Source: Stictocephala bisonia
Lineage: Eukaryota > Arthropoda > Insecta > Hemiptera > Membracidae
Assembly: GCA_035578905.1 (NCBI GenBank)
Contig: JAQJVL010000679.1
Coordinates: 310,001 to 374,000 of the forward strand
DNA length: 64,000 nucleotides
Direction: 5' to 3'
Below, one piece after another: positions 11,005 through 22,807 of this stretch (its first letter is position 1; each line of letters begins with the position of its first letter). The notes below the pieces were generated by a model, which ran no database searches, was not told the DNA's origin, and saw only the letters and a list, made by a program, of their open reading frames with translations. Made by a program: the position numbers and the translations under genes.

Positions 11005-12863
11005 AAACGTAGTATTTAATGGTCTAATATACAATTTAATTACTAAAACACAGTTAAATTGTATTTCAAACAATTAATTTCTTTAGTAGTAGTCATTTTT
11101 CTATAATATAATTTTTCAGAATAGAAAACATTATTTTTATTTAAAAATATTTAAGTTATATTGAATTTGTAGGCTCTTGTTCTATATATTGTAGATATTA
11201 AAAAATAACTGGTCGAATTCTAAAGTACAACATATAAAGTAATAACCCACAAATGCAATATATCTGAAAAAACTGCATTTTTAAATAATAATAATGTTTC
11301 CTATTCTGCAAAATCATATTATAGAAAGATGACTGCTAAGAAAATAAATTTCTTATTAAGGAATAATTGTTTATTTCAATTCGTAGAGTTGAAAAAATAA
11401 TTTCATTGTTTATTTCAACATGTTCTACATGTGAGAGAAAAGTAATAAGAATAAAAAATATATCTGGGCTATGCACATAACATTAAAAAACGACAGGTGC
11501 AGTCATAATGATAAAAAACATAAAATATATCTAGCAAGTAAAGACGGATTTTCTCAAGGCATGACAAACAGTTTACTTACCCTCTTATTCACACATGAAT
11601 GAGAAAATTTATAGAATCTACATCTTTAGTCACAATTTATAATATTTATAGTGACACTCAGTGGATAAAACATGAATAAATACATATTTGATTTTATCCT
11701 CAAAAAATACGTCTTATAACATCGTCAGTAAATAATCAACATTGACGTTGATGGGATTAAATTAACTACTTAAATAAAGTTTTCTTTCTGTACATTATTC
11801 ACAGTTTGAATTTCACCTCGTTGCTGAGTGTTTTATTTGTAAACTTTATCAAGTATAGACATCATGGGCCTTTTATTCGTTCTATGGAAACATCTATATG
11901 ACAGTCTACTGTATACGTAAGTTCAGCTTATAATCGATTCATTGAACCTCCCGACTATAGTTGAGCGCTCCATGTGGCATTTGAGTGAAGCAATGTCACG
12001 TGGTGTTATCAAGAGCACATTGGGTCTCGTAGTCTATGCAATACGTAAATAGTAAGGAACAAACATGTAACAGATTATTAAATAAAAAAAATCATCTATT
12101 TAAAAAAATAAGAGAATACGATATGATAAGATATTTGCTGGCATATATATTCACATTTTAAAACAAGTAAGTTATTAGAGAGGTTAGATAAAGAATTTAA
12201 ATGTCTCAACCATGCTATGCACGAACGCATTGTTATGGTTACGACTGGCTAATAGCATCAAAACATTGGTTGTCGAGTTTCCAATCTCCACGTAGTTGCT
12301 GCACACGCTCTTAAGTAAGTAGGAAGAATCGGTTATTGGATTACTACACAATATTATCAGTAATTATGGCAATTCAAATAGATTATTAATATAGAATGCG
12401 CTCCCTTCAAGTGGGTAAACGATGTTTTAATTTATTTACATCTTCTAGATACATCTTAGATTATATAATAAGGAAGTACTTGAGCTATTCAATAGGAATT
12501 TGAAGTGAATTTCATTACAAACAAGTGTACTTTTTGAAGTAATATTGAAATATTGAAATATCTTGAAATGGAAACTTATATATTTAAGTTTAATATATTC
12601 AATGGGTCCTTCCATTTAATATCAATTAAACTGTTATGATTATTTAATTTTAGTGACCTAAATTCAAAACCAACTGTTGGATGCTTATATTTTTAATGGT
12701 ACCCAAATATTAAAAATTATGACGAACCATATTACAATTAGCTATTTTTTTCTTTAAAATATAAATGTCATAGTATTCATAAACCAAATCAAAGCTACAT
12801 ATTTTATTAAACATCATTATTGTTCGACCAGTTACCGTGGTAACTTTCTGTTGTGGTCTGCAG
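11003..12863. other. AT-rich DNA upstream of the first Ig exon seen
   Basis: Presumably intron of the Ig gene if the upstream exon lies outside. No convincing signal-peptide exon ending in phase 1 was found. A 37-codon ATG frame at 12201 ends in TAA immediately before GTAAGT; this is likely chance. Confidence 0.4.
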
Positions 12864-13060
12864 GTGTTAGAGCGGTTCAAATCACTCAGCTGTTCGTACC
12901 CGAAGAGGTGCGGAATGGATCCTCCGAGGCCGCAGTGTTGGACTGCCAATATTCTCTAGCCCCAGCCGACCTCAGTGTGACCTCAGGGTTGGTTGTGAAG
13001 TGGTTCTTCAACAATGGACCTGCTCCAGTGTATCAATGGATCCCGGGGAAGAAGCCACAG
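12864..13060 (+). CDS. Ig gene exon 1 of those seen (first half of Ig domain 1)
   Basis: The acceptor is the TCTGCAG ending at 12863 and the donor is CAG|GTACAT after 13060. The exon starts in phase 1 and ends in phase 0. It encodes the N-terminal strands of a V-set-like domain, with the first Cys (VLDCQYS), the core Trp (VVKWFFNN) and the motif PVYQWIPGKKPQ. GC content is clearly above the flanking introns. It cannot be the initiating exon because no signal peptide or in-frame start precedes it after the splice site. Confidence 0.85.
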
Positions 13061-16000
13061 GTACATCAAATTATTGAAAATAACAGACGTACTACAACAT
13101 AAGTTGACATTTAAATTGGCTTTAATATAAAACGTATAAAATTACGTTCAAATGAACCAATATTACATGTAGTAAGTATGTTTATATTACATTTTTCAAA
13201 AGTTATATATTTACTGTTTAAATCTTACGTAAATTTCTATGTAAATACCTGTAGTCTAAATTTAGCAATGATAATAACAACAATAAGCCATCATAATATG
13301 GTGCCTACTTTTACTTATTATATATTGAACTATTATAATATTGATCACCTCTTTGGTACATATCAATTAACTTATGCATTTCTTAATTTGCATTGCTGGT
13401 GTTAATGTCAATATAATATTAGTTTTAACTATTATAAATATCCTGCAAACACATCAATATAGAACGTACTAGTAGTGATTATATTATATACTAACGATAT
13501 ATTAACGATAGTTTTAAAATTGAATTATATCTAATATATAATAATAATCGCCAATTTATAGTACTTATTCATTTTTCAATGCGTTACTTTATTAGTTACA
13601 AAACAACGACATTCGGAATAGATTCTAAATTCTAGTTTGTGCTTAAACCCCTACACTGTTGTATAACCCCGTTCATCACTAAGAGAAATTATAGTATTAG
13701 CAACATAAATATTTAAATAATCTAGACATATTTTTAAATCGAGTAATTTTTTCTAAAGTCATAATAATAATTTGTACATAGTATAATACCATGTATCTGA
13801 GCACCCTGAAGTCCTTTTTCAAGACTTACATTGTGTAATAGCTTTTTCATTACATTAGGGATCTCGGCATCTTGAAGGGTCGTTTGCGTCTAGTCTACAA
13901 TAACTCCTTTCACAAGTCTAAAATGTTTTATAACTCCTTCTTTCCTTTCTAGGATCTAGGCATCTTGAAAGGTCGTCTACGTCTAGTCTACAATAACTTC
14001 ATTCACAAGTCTACAATGTTTTATAACTCCTTCTTTCCTTTCTAGGATCTCGGCATCTTGAAGGGTCGTCTACGTCTAGTCTACAATAACTCCTTTCACA
14101 ATTCTAAAATATTGTATAACTCCTTCTTTCCTTTCTAGGATATCGGCATCTTGAAGGGTCATCTGCGTCTAGTCTACAATAACTCCTTTCACAAGTATAA
14201 AATGTTTTATAACTTCTTCTTTCCTTTCTAGGATCTAGGCATCTTGAAAGGTCGTCTACGTCTAGTCTACAATAACTTCATTCACAAGTCTACAATGTTT
14301 TATAACTCCTTCTTTCCTTTCTAGGATCTAGGCATCTTGAAAGGTCATCTACGTCTAGTCTACAATAACTTCATTCACAAGTCTACAATGTTTTATAACT
14401 CCTTCTTTCCTTTCTAGGATCTAGGCATCTTGAAAGGTCGTCTACGTCTAGTCTACAATAACTTCATTCACAAGTCTACAATGTTTTATAACTCCTTCTT
14501 TCCTTTCTAGGATCTCGGCATCTTGAAGGGTCGTCTACGTCTAGTCTACAATAACTTCTGTCACAAGTCTACAATGTTTTATAACTTCTTATTTCCTTTC
14601 TAGGATCTGGGTATCTTGAAGGGTCGCCTACGTCTAGACTATCGTGCCTCCTCACACGAGTCAACAATGCACCGGGCTCTGTACATCCTTCAACCGACGA
14701 CAGAACTTTCTGGGGAGTACAAATGTTCAGTGTCTACATTCACTGACGAGGACTTCATGATTGGAAAGATGGTTGTCATAGGTAGGATCTCTTTATAGGG
14801 AACATGTTTTGTTTAAATAAGTTATATTTTGTCAGTATTAATTTATTATAAAAACAGGTAAACTTTACTCGAATAATTAAATAAAATATTTAAAACAACA
14901 GTTGTTTTTAAGAAGTTAATAACGCATGTTGTGTAGTGGTAATTTTTAAACGTAATTCTAGAACATTTTCCATTACTTCACTATCACTACTTTATTTTAT
15001 CACAGTTAGGGTTAGGTTAGGTCAGGGTAGGTAGCTACTAAAGTTGATTACATACTTGTAAATCCAATGGTTGCTTACCGAATGCACTCTTCGTCTGTAA
15101 GTTCTTGGAAAGCGTTAAGATAAGGCCAACGATATCGTATTCCTAGCGGATAAGGAATACCACAGTGAACGTAAAAATGATTAGGGAACAGTTTTTTGGG
15201 GAAATAGAATATTTATTAAGTGGTAGTGAATTAATGGAAAGATCCCAATCCTTTTTTTTTATAGACAGTCCTTAAAGAAGAACGTATTGGATAGCCTAAT
15301 ATTTTGTATGGTACTTTTCTGATAATGTAGCAATAATAAAACATTAGGACACTAATGAGTAATATAAACATTAGGAGAAGTAAAGTACTATATGAAAGTG
15401 GGACCTTGACTTGCAATGAAAACTAATGTACCGTGTGTTAGGTTAATATGTGCAGAAGGTAATATTTATATGGTGATAATACAGGTACCTAATGTTACCA
15501 AATGTTACAATTTCAACATTGTTATGAAGCGAAATGCTCTTTATAAATAATAATTTTGCTAAGTTGAAGTCTAAATTACTTAGGAAATGAATATGTTCGA
15601 ATTATGACACATTAATTAACAAGATCTGTTGTGTATGCTGTAACTCTAGCTCCAGAGAAGCACATGACTATAAGTTCCTCCAGCACGGCCATGGAGAGAG
15701 TAAATATAACCTGCAGAGCCACTGGCGTCTTCCCCGAGCCCAAACTTGAGCTCTTCAGAGAGGACGTGATCACGAGAGAAATGTTAGTATTAGCAACATA
15801 CAGCTTTAAATAATCTTGATACATTTCTAAATCTATATTTGTCAATGATTCAGTATTATAATTTGTATACAACATAATACCAGGTACATAACCAACATTA
15901 AATAAAAAATAGTTCATTTAAAACACAAAAGCATAAATAACATAGATAAATGTTGAAAAAGAAATTTTAATATAGTTTTAAAACATTTTTTTAAAATAAA

Positions 16001-19000
16001 GCTTGATTTAAAAAAATAATTCTTTGTAAATGCGTCAAATATATTCTGTAGTATAAATCGTTGTATACTGAAGTTACATATTGAATTTAAATGAATTAAC
16101 CTGGTAGTTTTGTAAAACCTTGGAAATCGACAGTTGATTTTATTTCGGCGTACTTCTACTGAATGATACACCTATATATGATTTCAATAATATTTTCTTA
16201 AAATACTCGGTTTGACAAAATTTACGTACAAACCATTGTAAACATATCCATTCTGCCAATGTTTTCAATCATATATTCTTAAATAACTAAACTATAAACT
16301 TGATTTAATGTAAAGGAAAACTGATGATAATTTGACAAAATCTAATTATGTTTATATTGAATCCAAAATGATTGCTACGTGTCTTCAGTAATATCAAACA
16401 TTTAAAATATGTGTGCTCATATATGGAAGTAAGTATTTTGTTTTCTCAAAAAAAAAAAAAAAAAAAAAACACATAACTGGCCGATATTTTTACAATTAAC
16501 AGTATATTTCTGGATTGTTGTAGACAATATTGTGTTTGTTTTAGTATATGGTGGAACATTAAATAATTACTAATATTTGACATGTTCAGTAACTTATTTA
16601 TGAAACCAAGACGGATTTTTATAATTGTATTATGCTGCACTTTTTGTTTTATGGAAGGTCTCAAGGTCTAGCTGCTATTATTTGCAGAACAGATAAATAT
16701 TTCCAAAAGAAGTTCACAACAGGTTGAATTTTAATCATTAGGTGATTTCATATTCTGTTAGTTTACCATTCACATTTTATTTTGCGGCATAGGAAGTAGG
16801 AGAACATGACAGTGTAGCTCTTGGTAAAAATACATTATTCATGCCTTTTAGAATATCATTTTAAAATTATGAAGCCCTTTTCAACAGTCTGGGAGGAAAG
16901 TCTCACTATTAGCAATGAAGATAGAAAAACGTCATTCGCCAATTGTAAATAAACAATTTCAAATTTTTTTGTGTTAAAATTAAGATGTACCAGAACCATA
17001 TTTCGATTCTATACAAAACCATGATGTTGAAAGAAGGATATGATTAGTACTAAAAAAATAATCTGGATGCTAAAATGCTTAAATTAAATTATAAAAACAA
17101 TTCTCTAAAATATACTTAAGTTCCCTTAGTACAATTATTTTATGAAACACTTTATTAAAATGTTACACTGGACATTTTAAGTAGATATAAAAGCAGTTTT
17201 TCATTGATCCGTCTCTTAGATTGGACATTTTGATTTTAAACAGTCAACGAATTTTTTGAAACCGTTTCAAAATTTTTCAAAGAAACGAAGAACAAAAAAC
17301 GGAAAATATATATTAAATAGATAATATATGATAAGAGAAAGGTTTAAATTATAAAATAAAAAAGTTGGATGTGTTGGGTTCCATGTTCCTTGATTTGAAA
17401 CCTATTTCTTATGAGTTTTTGGACTACTAAAACCAGGCATTCTTTTTAAGGCTAAACAATGTTTGATTCATTTATGAAAATATCCAATTAATTGTCTCTT
17501 AAACGTCGGCACTAGTACCAACAACTTGAGGACTAAGTGTTGAGGAGATTATAGGCAATAGGTTATAACTCTGTCCTCCTAATACTGACATGGCGTCTAC
17601 TCAATGGTTGCTATCGTCAGGGCACTAATATAAAGGCATGGGGTGTCCATGTTAGGTGGTAGTCAGGGATCAGTGTTGTGTAAGGAAGAGCACTGACTGT
17701 CAGTTAACTGAAAATCAGACCAATTCTACACGTATTTGGATTCGAGGTAAAATCTATAGGCCTTAAATGCCTTGGCTAATGGGATATTAATAAATGTATC
17801 TTACTATGGAATATTTAACCTACGTCGGTAAAAATCACCACACTTATTCACCTACACTCATTACAGATCATTCTCCCATTTCTCGCTTATATCCCATTTA
17901 CAATCGGCGTCTTCATAATGAATAATAATATCTTAATTCAAATATAACAATATACAGTATTAAAATCTATAATTTGTACAAACGTGAATTAGTAATACTA
18001 CAAATAATGCTATACTATAGCCAATATAACAGTTGGCTATCGTTATAGCATACATAAGTAGGGTCAGTCGGTCATTTACAAACAGACGGTTATATAAAAT
18101 AATATACAGTACAAGTAAACGTCACACAACATAAATTTATTACAATAAAAGCACAAAATGTACAAATATATTACAATACAAGTACAAAATGCACAAATAT
18201 ATTACAATGCAAGTACAAAATGCACGAATATTATGGTGATCGATTTCGGTAAACCACGCTCACCTTCCTCAAACAAGAGGAATTCACAAAAGAATCAACA
18301 TTATGGGTGAAGTAGATAAGAACACAATCACAAAAGATTGTGAATCCCTCTGGTCTGAGGAAGGTGAGCGTGGTTCACCGAAATCAATCACCATAATATA
18401 TATGCACTTTGTACTTGTATTGTAATATATTTGTGCATTTAGTGCTTGTATTGTAATAAATTTGTGTTGTGTGACGTTTACTTGTACTGTATAAATACCA
18501 ACACGTATTATGCTAATAAAAAAACTATAAAATAATAGAAAACTAAAGTTGTACTGTTCGTAAAATAAAAGTGGTTTATAATTACTACAAAAATAATTGT
18601 TGTTTAGACTACAGTTGAACGCTAAAGTAGAGACAACAGTGCGAGAGTTCCATTATGACATCGTAGCGAGTGCCGTTCTCCAGGACGAGTTCCTAGACAC
18701 TCCGACTGAGTTCTACTGTGACTTGTATATTCCTCACACATCCTACAGGAGAAGGAAGAGCTACACATATCACCCTGGTAAGCTAAATACATTGTATAGA
18801 ACTAATGTACGTTACCTCTTGAATACTTCTTGAAAAGATTTTTTCATAGAGTAATGATAAAAAGTATATATAAAAAACGAAAACAATTTATATATATATA
18901 TATATACATAAAAAACTACTACAAAATATAATAAAATATGTTATAATGAACAAAACATAAATAGTTTGTATACATTTTTAAGATATGTGAAAGAGGGAGG

Positions 19001-22000
19001 GGGAAAGGATCACACTAGAAATTAACAGAACTTTCTGGAAATTGTTTAAAAAGAAAACGTTCAAATCTCTTTACTATAATGTATTTTGTAACAATATATA
19101 TTTATAAATAATGTAAAAAGTTATCTGCATATAAAAGTTTAATGCAAATACCGCACATAATATTAAAAGTAAAAAACATTACTGACTTGATGAAAAAAAG
19201 AAAAAAAAACACATATACAAAACTTTCATATATAACTTATCACTCATCAACTTGCTGACAGCTAATTCATTATGTAGCAAAAATAAAATCCATTAAAAGA
19301 TTGGAATTTTTCAAATAAAAATATACCACAAGTTTACATAAAACACGTACAAATTTTGAAAATATGGTCTTTACATTTTGTAAGAACTGTAATTACAGAA
19401 ATTTTTCTGTGGAAATCATTAATAACTTTACATCATTAGAAAGCCATGCTTACTTTCATAGAATGCTTTACTGATCGTCTACTTGGTAGTACAGGGGACA
19501 TGGTAGTGATGTCCTCCCCCTCCCGCATGTGTTAGTTTTCCGTAAAATTCCTTAGCTGAACAACTGATAAGGAATAGTATCAAACTTTTCTAGTTCTTAT
19601 ATGTGGCTTTGGAAGTTGGAACCGGTCCATCCTATAACCTAATAGACATAATAGACATAATATATACAGGTTTGGATGTGTATATTATAAAAGACATAAT
19701 ATATATAGGTATATACAGGTCCCTCGGTCCAGGTTTGCTGATTACACTTCTAATGTATCTTCCAAAATATTTACTTCGATGATAAAGTTAGGCTTATCAT
19801 TTATAATGTACAGACACTCTATTGGTCGTGTTAGTATTGAGAATTTTTTCATATATCGATGTATTTTCTATGATTGGAAATAATCCTATGCACAACCAAC
19901 TAACTATGAAGGGTGATGACTTGAGTTTTATAACATCCCTCCCCTTGTTGTGAATTTGAACAGAGGAATTCTCGTTTATGAAATTTATAAATATATCTTA
20001 CCCTAAATAAGAGTGGCCTCATGTATAGATATAATTTTAACAGCGACAAAATGTTTGACAAAACGTAAAAGATGAAGTAGTTAAAATATCATGTAACTGA
20101 GTAATTCTTGTTTCGTCCTGCGTAGGAGAGAGCTTCTTCCTGTCTTGAGGTAAGAAAGTTTTCTAATACAGGTAAAAGCATTCTCACTGTCTGAGGCAAA
20201 ACAGAAGTTACAAACTGGTTCAACATTGAACATATATCTCAGGCGCCTTTATTTGCAAAAATGTCACATTGTAAATCTGTACAATGTGCAAAAATGTACA
20301 GTGTGATACAACAGAAAATCGACTTTATAGATTGGGAACATCAAGGGTTGAATAATTTATTCAACAAAATGTCGGGTTTATATAAAACACAAAGAATACC
20401 ATGAAATTGAGGGATTAAGCCGAAAAGTTGCACTTCTCTTCAGGTATTTCCCATTAATTACAAAAAAAAAAAAAAAAAAAGAAAAAATAACAATAGTATA
20501 ATTAACTAAAAGAATTTCACAGCTTATACTAATTTGCATCTAGGATTTAAGATGGGAAGCTGTGCTAGATTACTGATAAAAGGTGATTCGTTAGTAAAAT
20601 CCTGTGTTCCAACAATATTAATTGTGTTCGGAAAGTTATTTACAATGACTTACTTCAGTATAGTGAGGACTATTATCAAATTAACCCAGCTCAACAAGGA
20701 TTTCAAGCAACTTATCTTTGATGAGTTAATTATTATATTAAGATAACAACTTAAAGTTACTAAATATTGTCTATCTTAATGTTACGGATTAGTAGAAAAT
20801 AATAAGAAATGTAATATTTTTCAGGAAGCATGGAAAGTCTTTCCAGTGGTAAGTGAATTTTTGTACAGTAATAGTACAATCATTTATGCTTCACGAATTA
20901 AATGCAATTCAACAATTAATTATTAAAAATATATACACCACGTATGGTGACTTAATTACAACTCGAAAGGTCCAAGGAAAGTATAATATTTGGTAATATC
21001 TATCAACTTAATAAAGCTGATTAAAAACTGTACGTAGATCACAGTTAATGTCAGGATCTGTAATAGGCTTTTGATTACATTTCGAATATTGAACAACATA
21101 AAATAGTTCTTCCAAGTATTGTTACACAAGGTATTATGAGGAAATTTATCATAAAACTAAGTCAACTTCTAGACTTCTTATTCTTCGGCAACTTGACTAG
21201 CTAGAAAATTGGCATGGATTAGAAATAAAGAAGCATAATTGTTGTTTTTGATAAAACTAAAAACCTGTCGTTTCAAGTCAATTGAACTGCTTGTTATGAG
21301 ATCTAGTGGTGGTAGTCTGAAAATATTATCTTATAGAGAGGCATCCCTAATCTGATTAGAGATGTAAATATAGTATGTATTTGAGCTCATTTATTAAAAA
21401 TTCTGTATACAATGCCAATATCCCTTTATACAACTCAACTAGGACCAGTAATATTAAATACTATTATGTATGAATAGCTTTAAATGTTTAAAATTTTAAT
21501 TATAATAACTAAGAATTCAATAATTAAGAACATATGTATATATATTTTATATTATTTGAATTTAGTCCATAAATATAAGTTACAAAAGGCAAAATATGCC
21601 CTTGTAAAATATTAATTAAAAAAACTCAGTCAACAAAAATGGTGAATATGTAAACAGTTAAGTTATAAAAATGTTATTTATATGTTTATAAAATTAATAC
21701 AAAATCTAAAAAATATGCATTGAAAATTGGCTCGAAAATCAATTGTCATAACTATAGCTAATACAAAAACTCTTTAACAGAATAAAATAAGTTTTTAATG
21801 TTCTAATCACTTGTTTAATTCTCACATGTTTTATAGGGAACAAGTTGGGCTGCGCAAAGAAGCATATTAAATATACATTTTAAAACGGACTAACTGTACC
21901 TTTTAACCAACATGAGGTAGGGGAATAGTATTGCCTTTCCATCCAGTATTGTGATGGTATACCTCTTCTATTATATTTAAAAAAATTAAAAATGTAAAGC

Positions 22001-22581
22001 TCAGTATTGTTTTCAAGTTCGAAGGAAAGTCATTTTGAATGCTCCAGATTCTGCTCTACTTAAAGTCCTAACTATTTTCTTTAGTATCCAAAGTATATAT
22101 ATATGACAGTGATAGAATTTCCTAATGATAAAAAAAAGTGAAATAGGCTACCCTTAAATGTAATCTGAACCCATTGTTATCTGTACGATTTTATTATAGT
22201 TACTACAAAGTGACTTTATAAAATAGGTTTTATTTATACTGTCGTATAATTTATTTATTACAACAATCACTAATACAATAATCACCCATACGTCCACACG
22301 TACACGTTCAATGATACTGACCCACCCACTCATACACATACAGTGGTACTTAAATCCTCAATACCATCTTACGTGTAGGGGTAGTGGGTGAGTCAATACC
22401 ACTTGTGTCGGGGTCATTAAAAATAAGAATTTAAATATCTTTCAGTCATATTATTTGTAAAATATCTTCTAAAGCCTTTTATGTTGTAGGGAGTGATTCA
22501 GCAATGCTGAGGCGACGAAGGGGTTTGTTGCTGATGCTCTTATCGTTGCTCATACTCCTGAAAAGATTAAGAACCTTCTAA
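12864..22581 (+). CDS. Two-Ig-domain surface protein gene (3' part, six exons)
   Basis: Spliced gene; exons 12864-13060, 14604-14781, 15650-15782, 18608-18777, 20825-20848, 22490-22581. Splice phases run 1-0-1-2-1-1 and the 794 nt give 263 residues plus TAA. Domain 1 (exons 1-2) is V-set-like: Cys in VLDCQYS, Trp in VVKWFFNN, and LSGEYKC. Domain 2 (exons 3-4) has Cys in VNITCRATG and in TEFYCDLY. Two N-glycosylation sequons (NGS, NIT) fit an extracellular protein. The C-terminus is RRRRG, a Leu-rich run, then KRLRTF: a membrane anchor with a tiny cytosolic tail, or a GPI-type signal. The layout resembles arthropod beaten-path-like cell-recognition proteins, but I cannot assign it to that family. 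The first exon in the window begins in phase 1, so an upstream exon with signal peptide is missing. Exon 2's acceptor is preceded by eight copies of itself. Confidence 0.85.
13675..13800 (+). repeat. Degenerate copy of exon 3 end plus intron
   Basis: AGTATTAGCAACATA, a TTTAAATAATCT motif and a TAATACCA(T/G)GTA end occur in the same order here and at 15765-15885, which is the 3' end of exon 3 and its downstream intron. The exon part here is degenerate (CATCAC..AGAGAAAT). It suggests that a segment including the exon 3 boundary was once duplicated upstream of exon 2. Confidence 0.5.
13860..14603 (+). repeat. Tandem array of eight 93-bp decoy exon-2 acceptors
   Basis: Eight exact-length 93-bp units (starting 13860, 13953, 14046, 14139, 14232, 14325, 14418, 14511) lead directly into genuine exon 2 at 14604. 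Seven copies begin right after a TTCCTTTCTAG-type acceptor; the first begins after TACATTAGG. Each unit repeats the beginning of exon 2 (DLGILKGRLRL, or DLGI with stop variants) for about 24 codons, then returns to intron sequence with the pyrimidine tract. None has an obvious donor, and the TAG of the next acceptor is in frame with each unit, so reading through gives a stop. Confidence 0.9.
14604..14781 (+). CDS. Ig gene exon 2 (second half of Ig domain 1)
   Basis: The acceptor CCTTTCTAG ends at 14603 and the donor is ATAG|GTAGGA. The exon runs from phase 0 to phase 1. It starts DLGILKGRLRLDY and carries the canonical end of an Ig domain, TTELSGEYKCSVS, with the second disulfide Cys. Its first 24 or so codons and its acceptor are copied eight times in the intron just upstream (13860-14603). 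Only this last copy continues into the full domain and has a donor, so it is taken as the genuine exon. Confidence 0.88.
14970..15237 (+). mobile_element. MITE, family with CCATTAATTCACTACCACT ends, copy 1
   Basis: Terminal inverted repeats CCATTACTTCACTATCACTA and (reversed) AGTGGTAGTGAATTAATGG. The interior is homologous along its length to 54957-55244, in opposite orientation. It holds GGTTAGGTTAGG. The frame open in copy 2 is broken here by shifts and stops. It lies in the intron between Ig exons 2 and 3. Confidence 0.75.
15650..15782 (+). CDS. Ig gene exon 3 (first half of Ig domain 2)
   Basis: The acceptor AACTCTAG ends at 15649 and the donor is GAAAT|GTTAGT. The exon enters in phase 1 (completing an Ala codon) and leaves in phase 2. 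It encodes APEKHMTI, then VNITCRATGVFPEPKLELF: the B-strand Cys of a C2-type Ig domain followed by the typical G-x-x-P-x-P turn. The end of this exon and about 100 bp of its downstream intron resemble the segment at 13675-13800. Confidence 0.82.
15786..18105. other. Intron between Ig exons 3 and 4
   Basis: AT-rich. Contains an A run (16449-16468) and a region at 17525-17650 that resembles 49375-49460 (GGAGATTATA…ATGGCGTCTACTCAATGG), an old dispersed repeat. Confidence 0.5.
17817..17932 (+). mobile_element. Old SINE-like dispersed repeat, copy 2
   Basis: CACACTTATTCACCTACACT, TATCCCATTTACAATCGG and CGTCTTCATAATGAATAAT match the family seen at 2990 and 23575. It lies in an intron of the Ig gene, on the same strand. 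Confidence 0.45.
18106..18490. mobile_element. Fold-back MITE, 385 bp
   Basis: Nearly the whole element is one inverted repeat: outer arms ACAGTACAAGTAAACGTCAC and its complement, inner arms TTCGGTAAACCACGCTCACC and GGTGAGCGTGGTTCACCGAA. A short loop lies at about 18275-18355. CAAATATATTACAATACAAG words repeat inside the arms. It sits in the intron before Ig exon 4. No coding capacity. Confidence 0.88.
18608..18777 (+). CDS. Ig gene exon 4 (second half of Ig domain 2)
   Basis: The acceptor TTGTTTAG ends at 18607; the next possible AG (18614) would put a stop in frame, so the earlier one is chosen. The donor is CCTG|GTAAGC. The phase runs 2 to 1. The product includes ETTVREFHYDIVASAVLQDE and TEFYCDLYIP, which supplies the second Cys of domain 2, then a basic RRRKSY stretch leading out of the domain. 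Confidence 0.82.
18778..20824. other. Intron between Ig exons 4 and 5
   Basis: AT-rich, no repeat of note. A 24-nt candidate microexon at 20126-20149 has strong splice sites but would bring a stop in the Ig frame (see findings). Confidence 0.5.
20825..20848 (+). CDS. Ig gene exon 5, a 24-nt microexon
   Basis: A 24-nt exon between ATTTTTCAG and the donor G|GTAAGT. Both splice sites match consensus. It is phase 1 on both sides, so it can be included or skipped without changing the frame. It adds eight residues (GSMESLSS) of Ser-rich linker between the second Ig domain and the membrane-proximal end. It is assigned because it joins exons 4 and 6 in the only frame that keeps both open; I have no transcript evidence. 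Confidence 0.6.
22300..22425. repeat. GGGT-type minisatellite fragment, inverted pair
   Basis: ACCCACCCACTCATACACAT is followed in inverse by TACGTGTAGGGGTAGTGGGT. It belongs to the family most expanded at 56270-56880 and lies just before the terminal Ig exon. Confidence 0.6.
22490..22581 (+). CDS. Ig gene terminal exon (hydrophobic C-terminus)
   Basis: The acceptor is TATGTTGTAG, ending at 22489. It enters in phase 1 and runs to TAA at 22579-22581. It encodes SDSAMLRRRRG, about 15 mostly Leu/Met/Ile residues, then KRLRTF. The hydrophobic run at the very end suits a C-terminal membrane anchor or a GPI-attachment signal. Alternative endings may exist (see 24303 and 25802). Confidence 0.7.
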
Positions 22582-22801
22582 CACATATAGGAAGACTTCA
22601 CCAATCAAACACTTGTAAGGTGTGTCACGCCTATGGTTATTTCACTGATACAAATATCCACTCAAGTTTCAGGAAGCTTAATGAAAAAGTAACCAATTCA
22701 TAACAATTAAATGAAAGATATAAGACTATTTAGGGTTTAGTATCATAAGATTGATTCATTATTAAATTAATCCATACTCTTAAAATAATAATAATATGTG
22801 G

Positions 22802-22807
22802 AATAAA
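22802..22807 (+). promoter_or_regulatory. Possible polyadenylation signal of the Ig gene
   Basis: AATAAA lies about 220 bp after the terminal-exon stop codon on the coding strand. The motif is common by chance in such AT-rich DNA, so this is only the first reasonable candidate. Confidence 0.3.

Noticed and set aside
11575..11630. Possible minus-strand exon before a GTAAGT
   Set aside because: The donor is good but the upstream AG lacks a pyrimidine tract and the peptide is not convincing.
12201..12311. ATG frame of 37 codons ending at a GTAAGT
   Set aside because: Not signal-peptide-like, and the TAA precedes the donor, so it cannot supply the missing first exon of the Ig gene.
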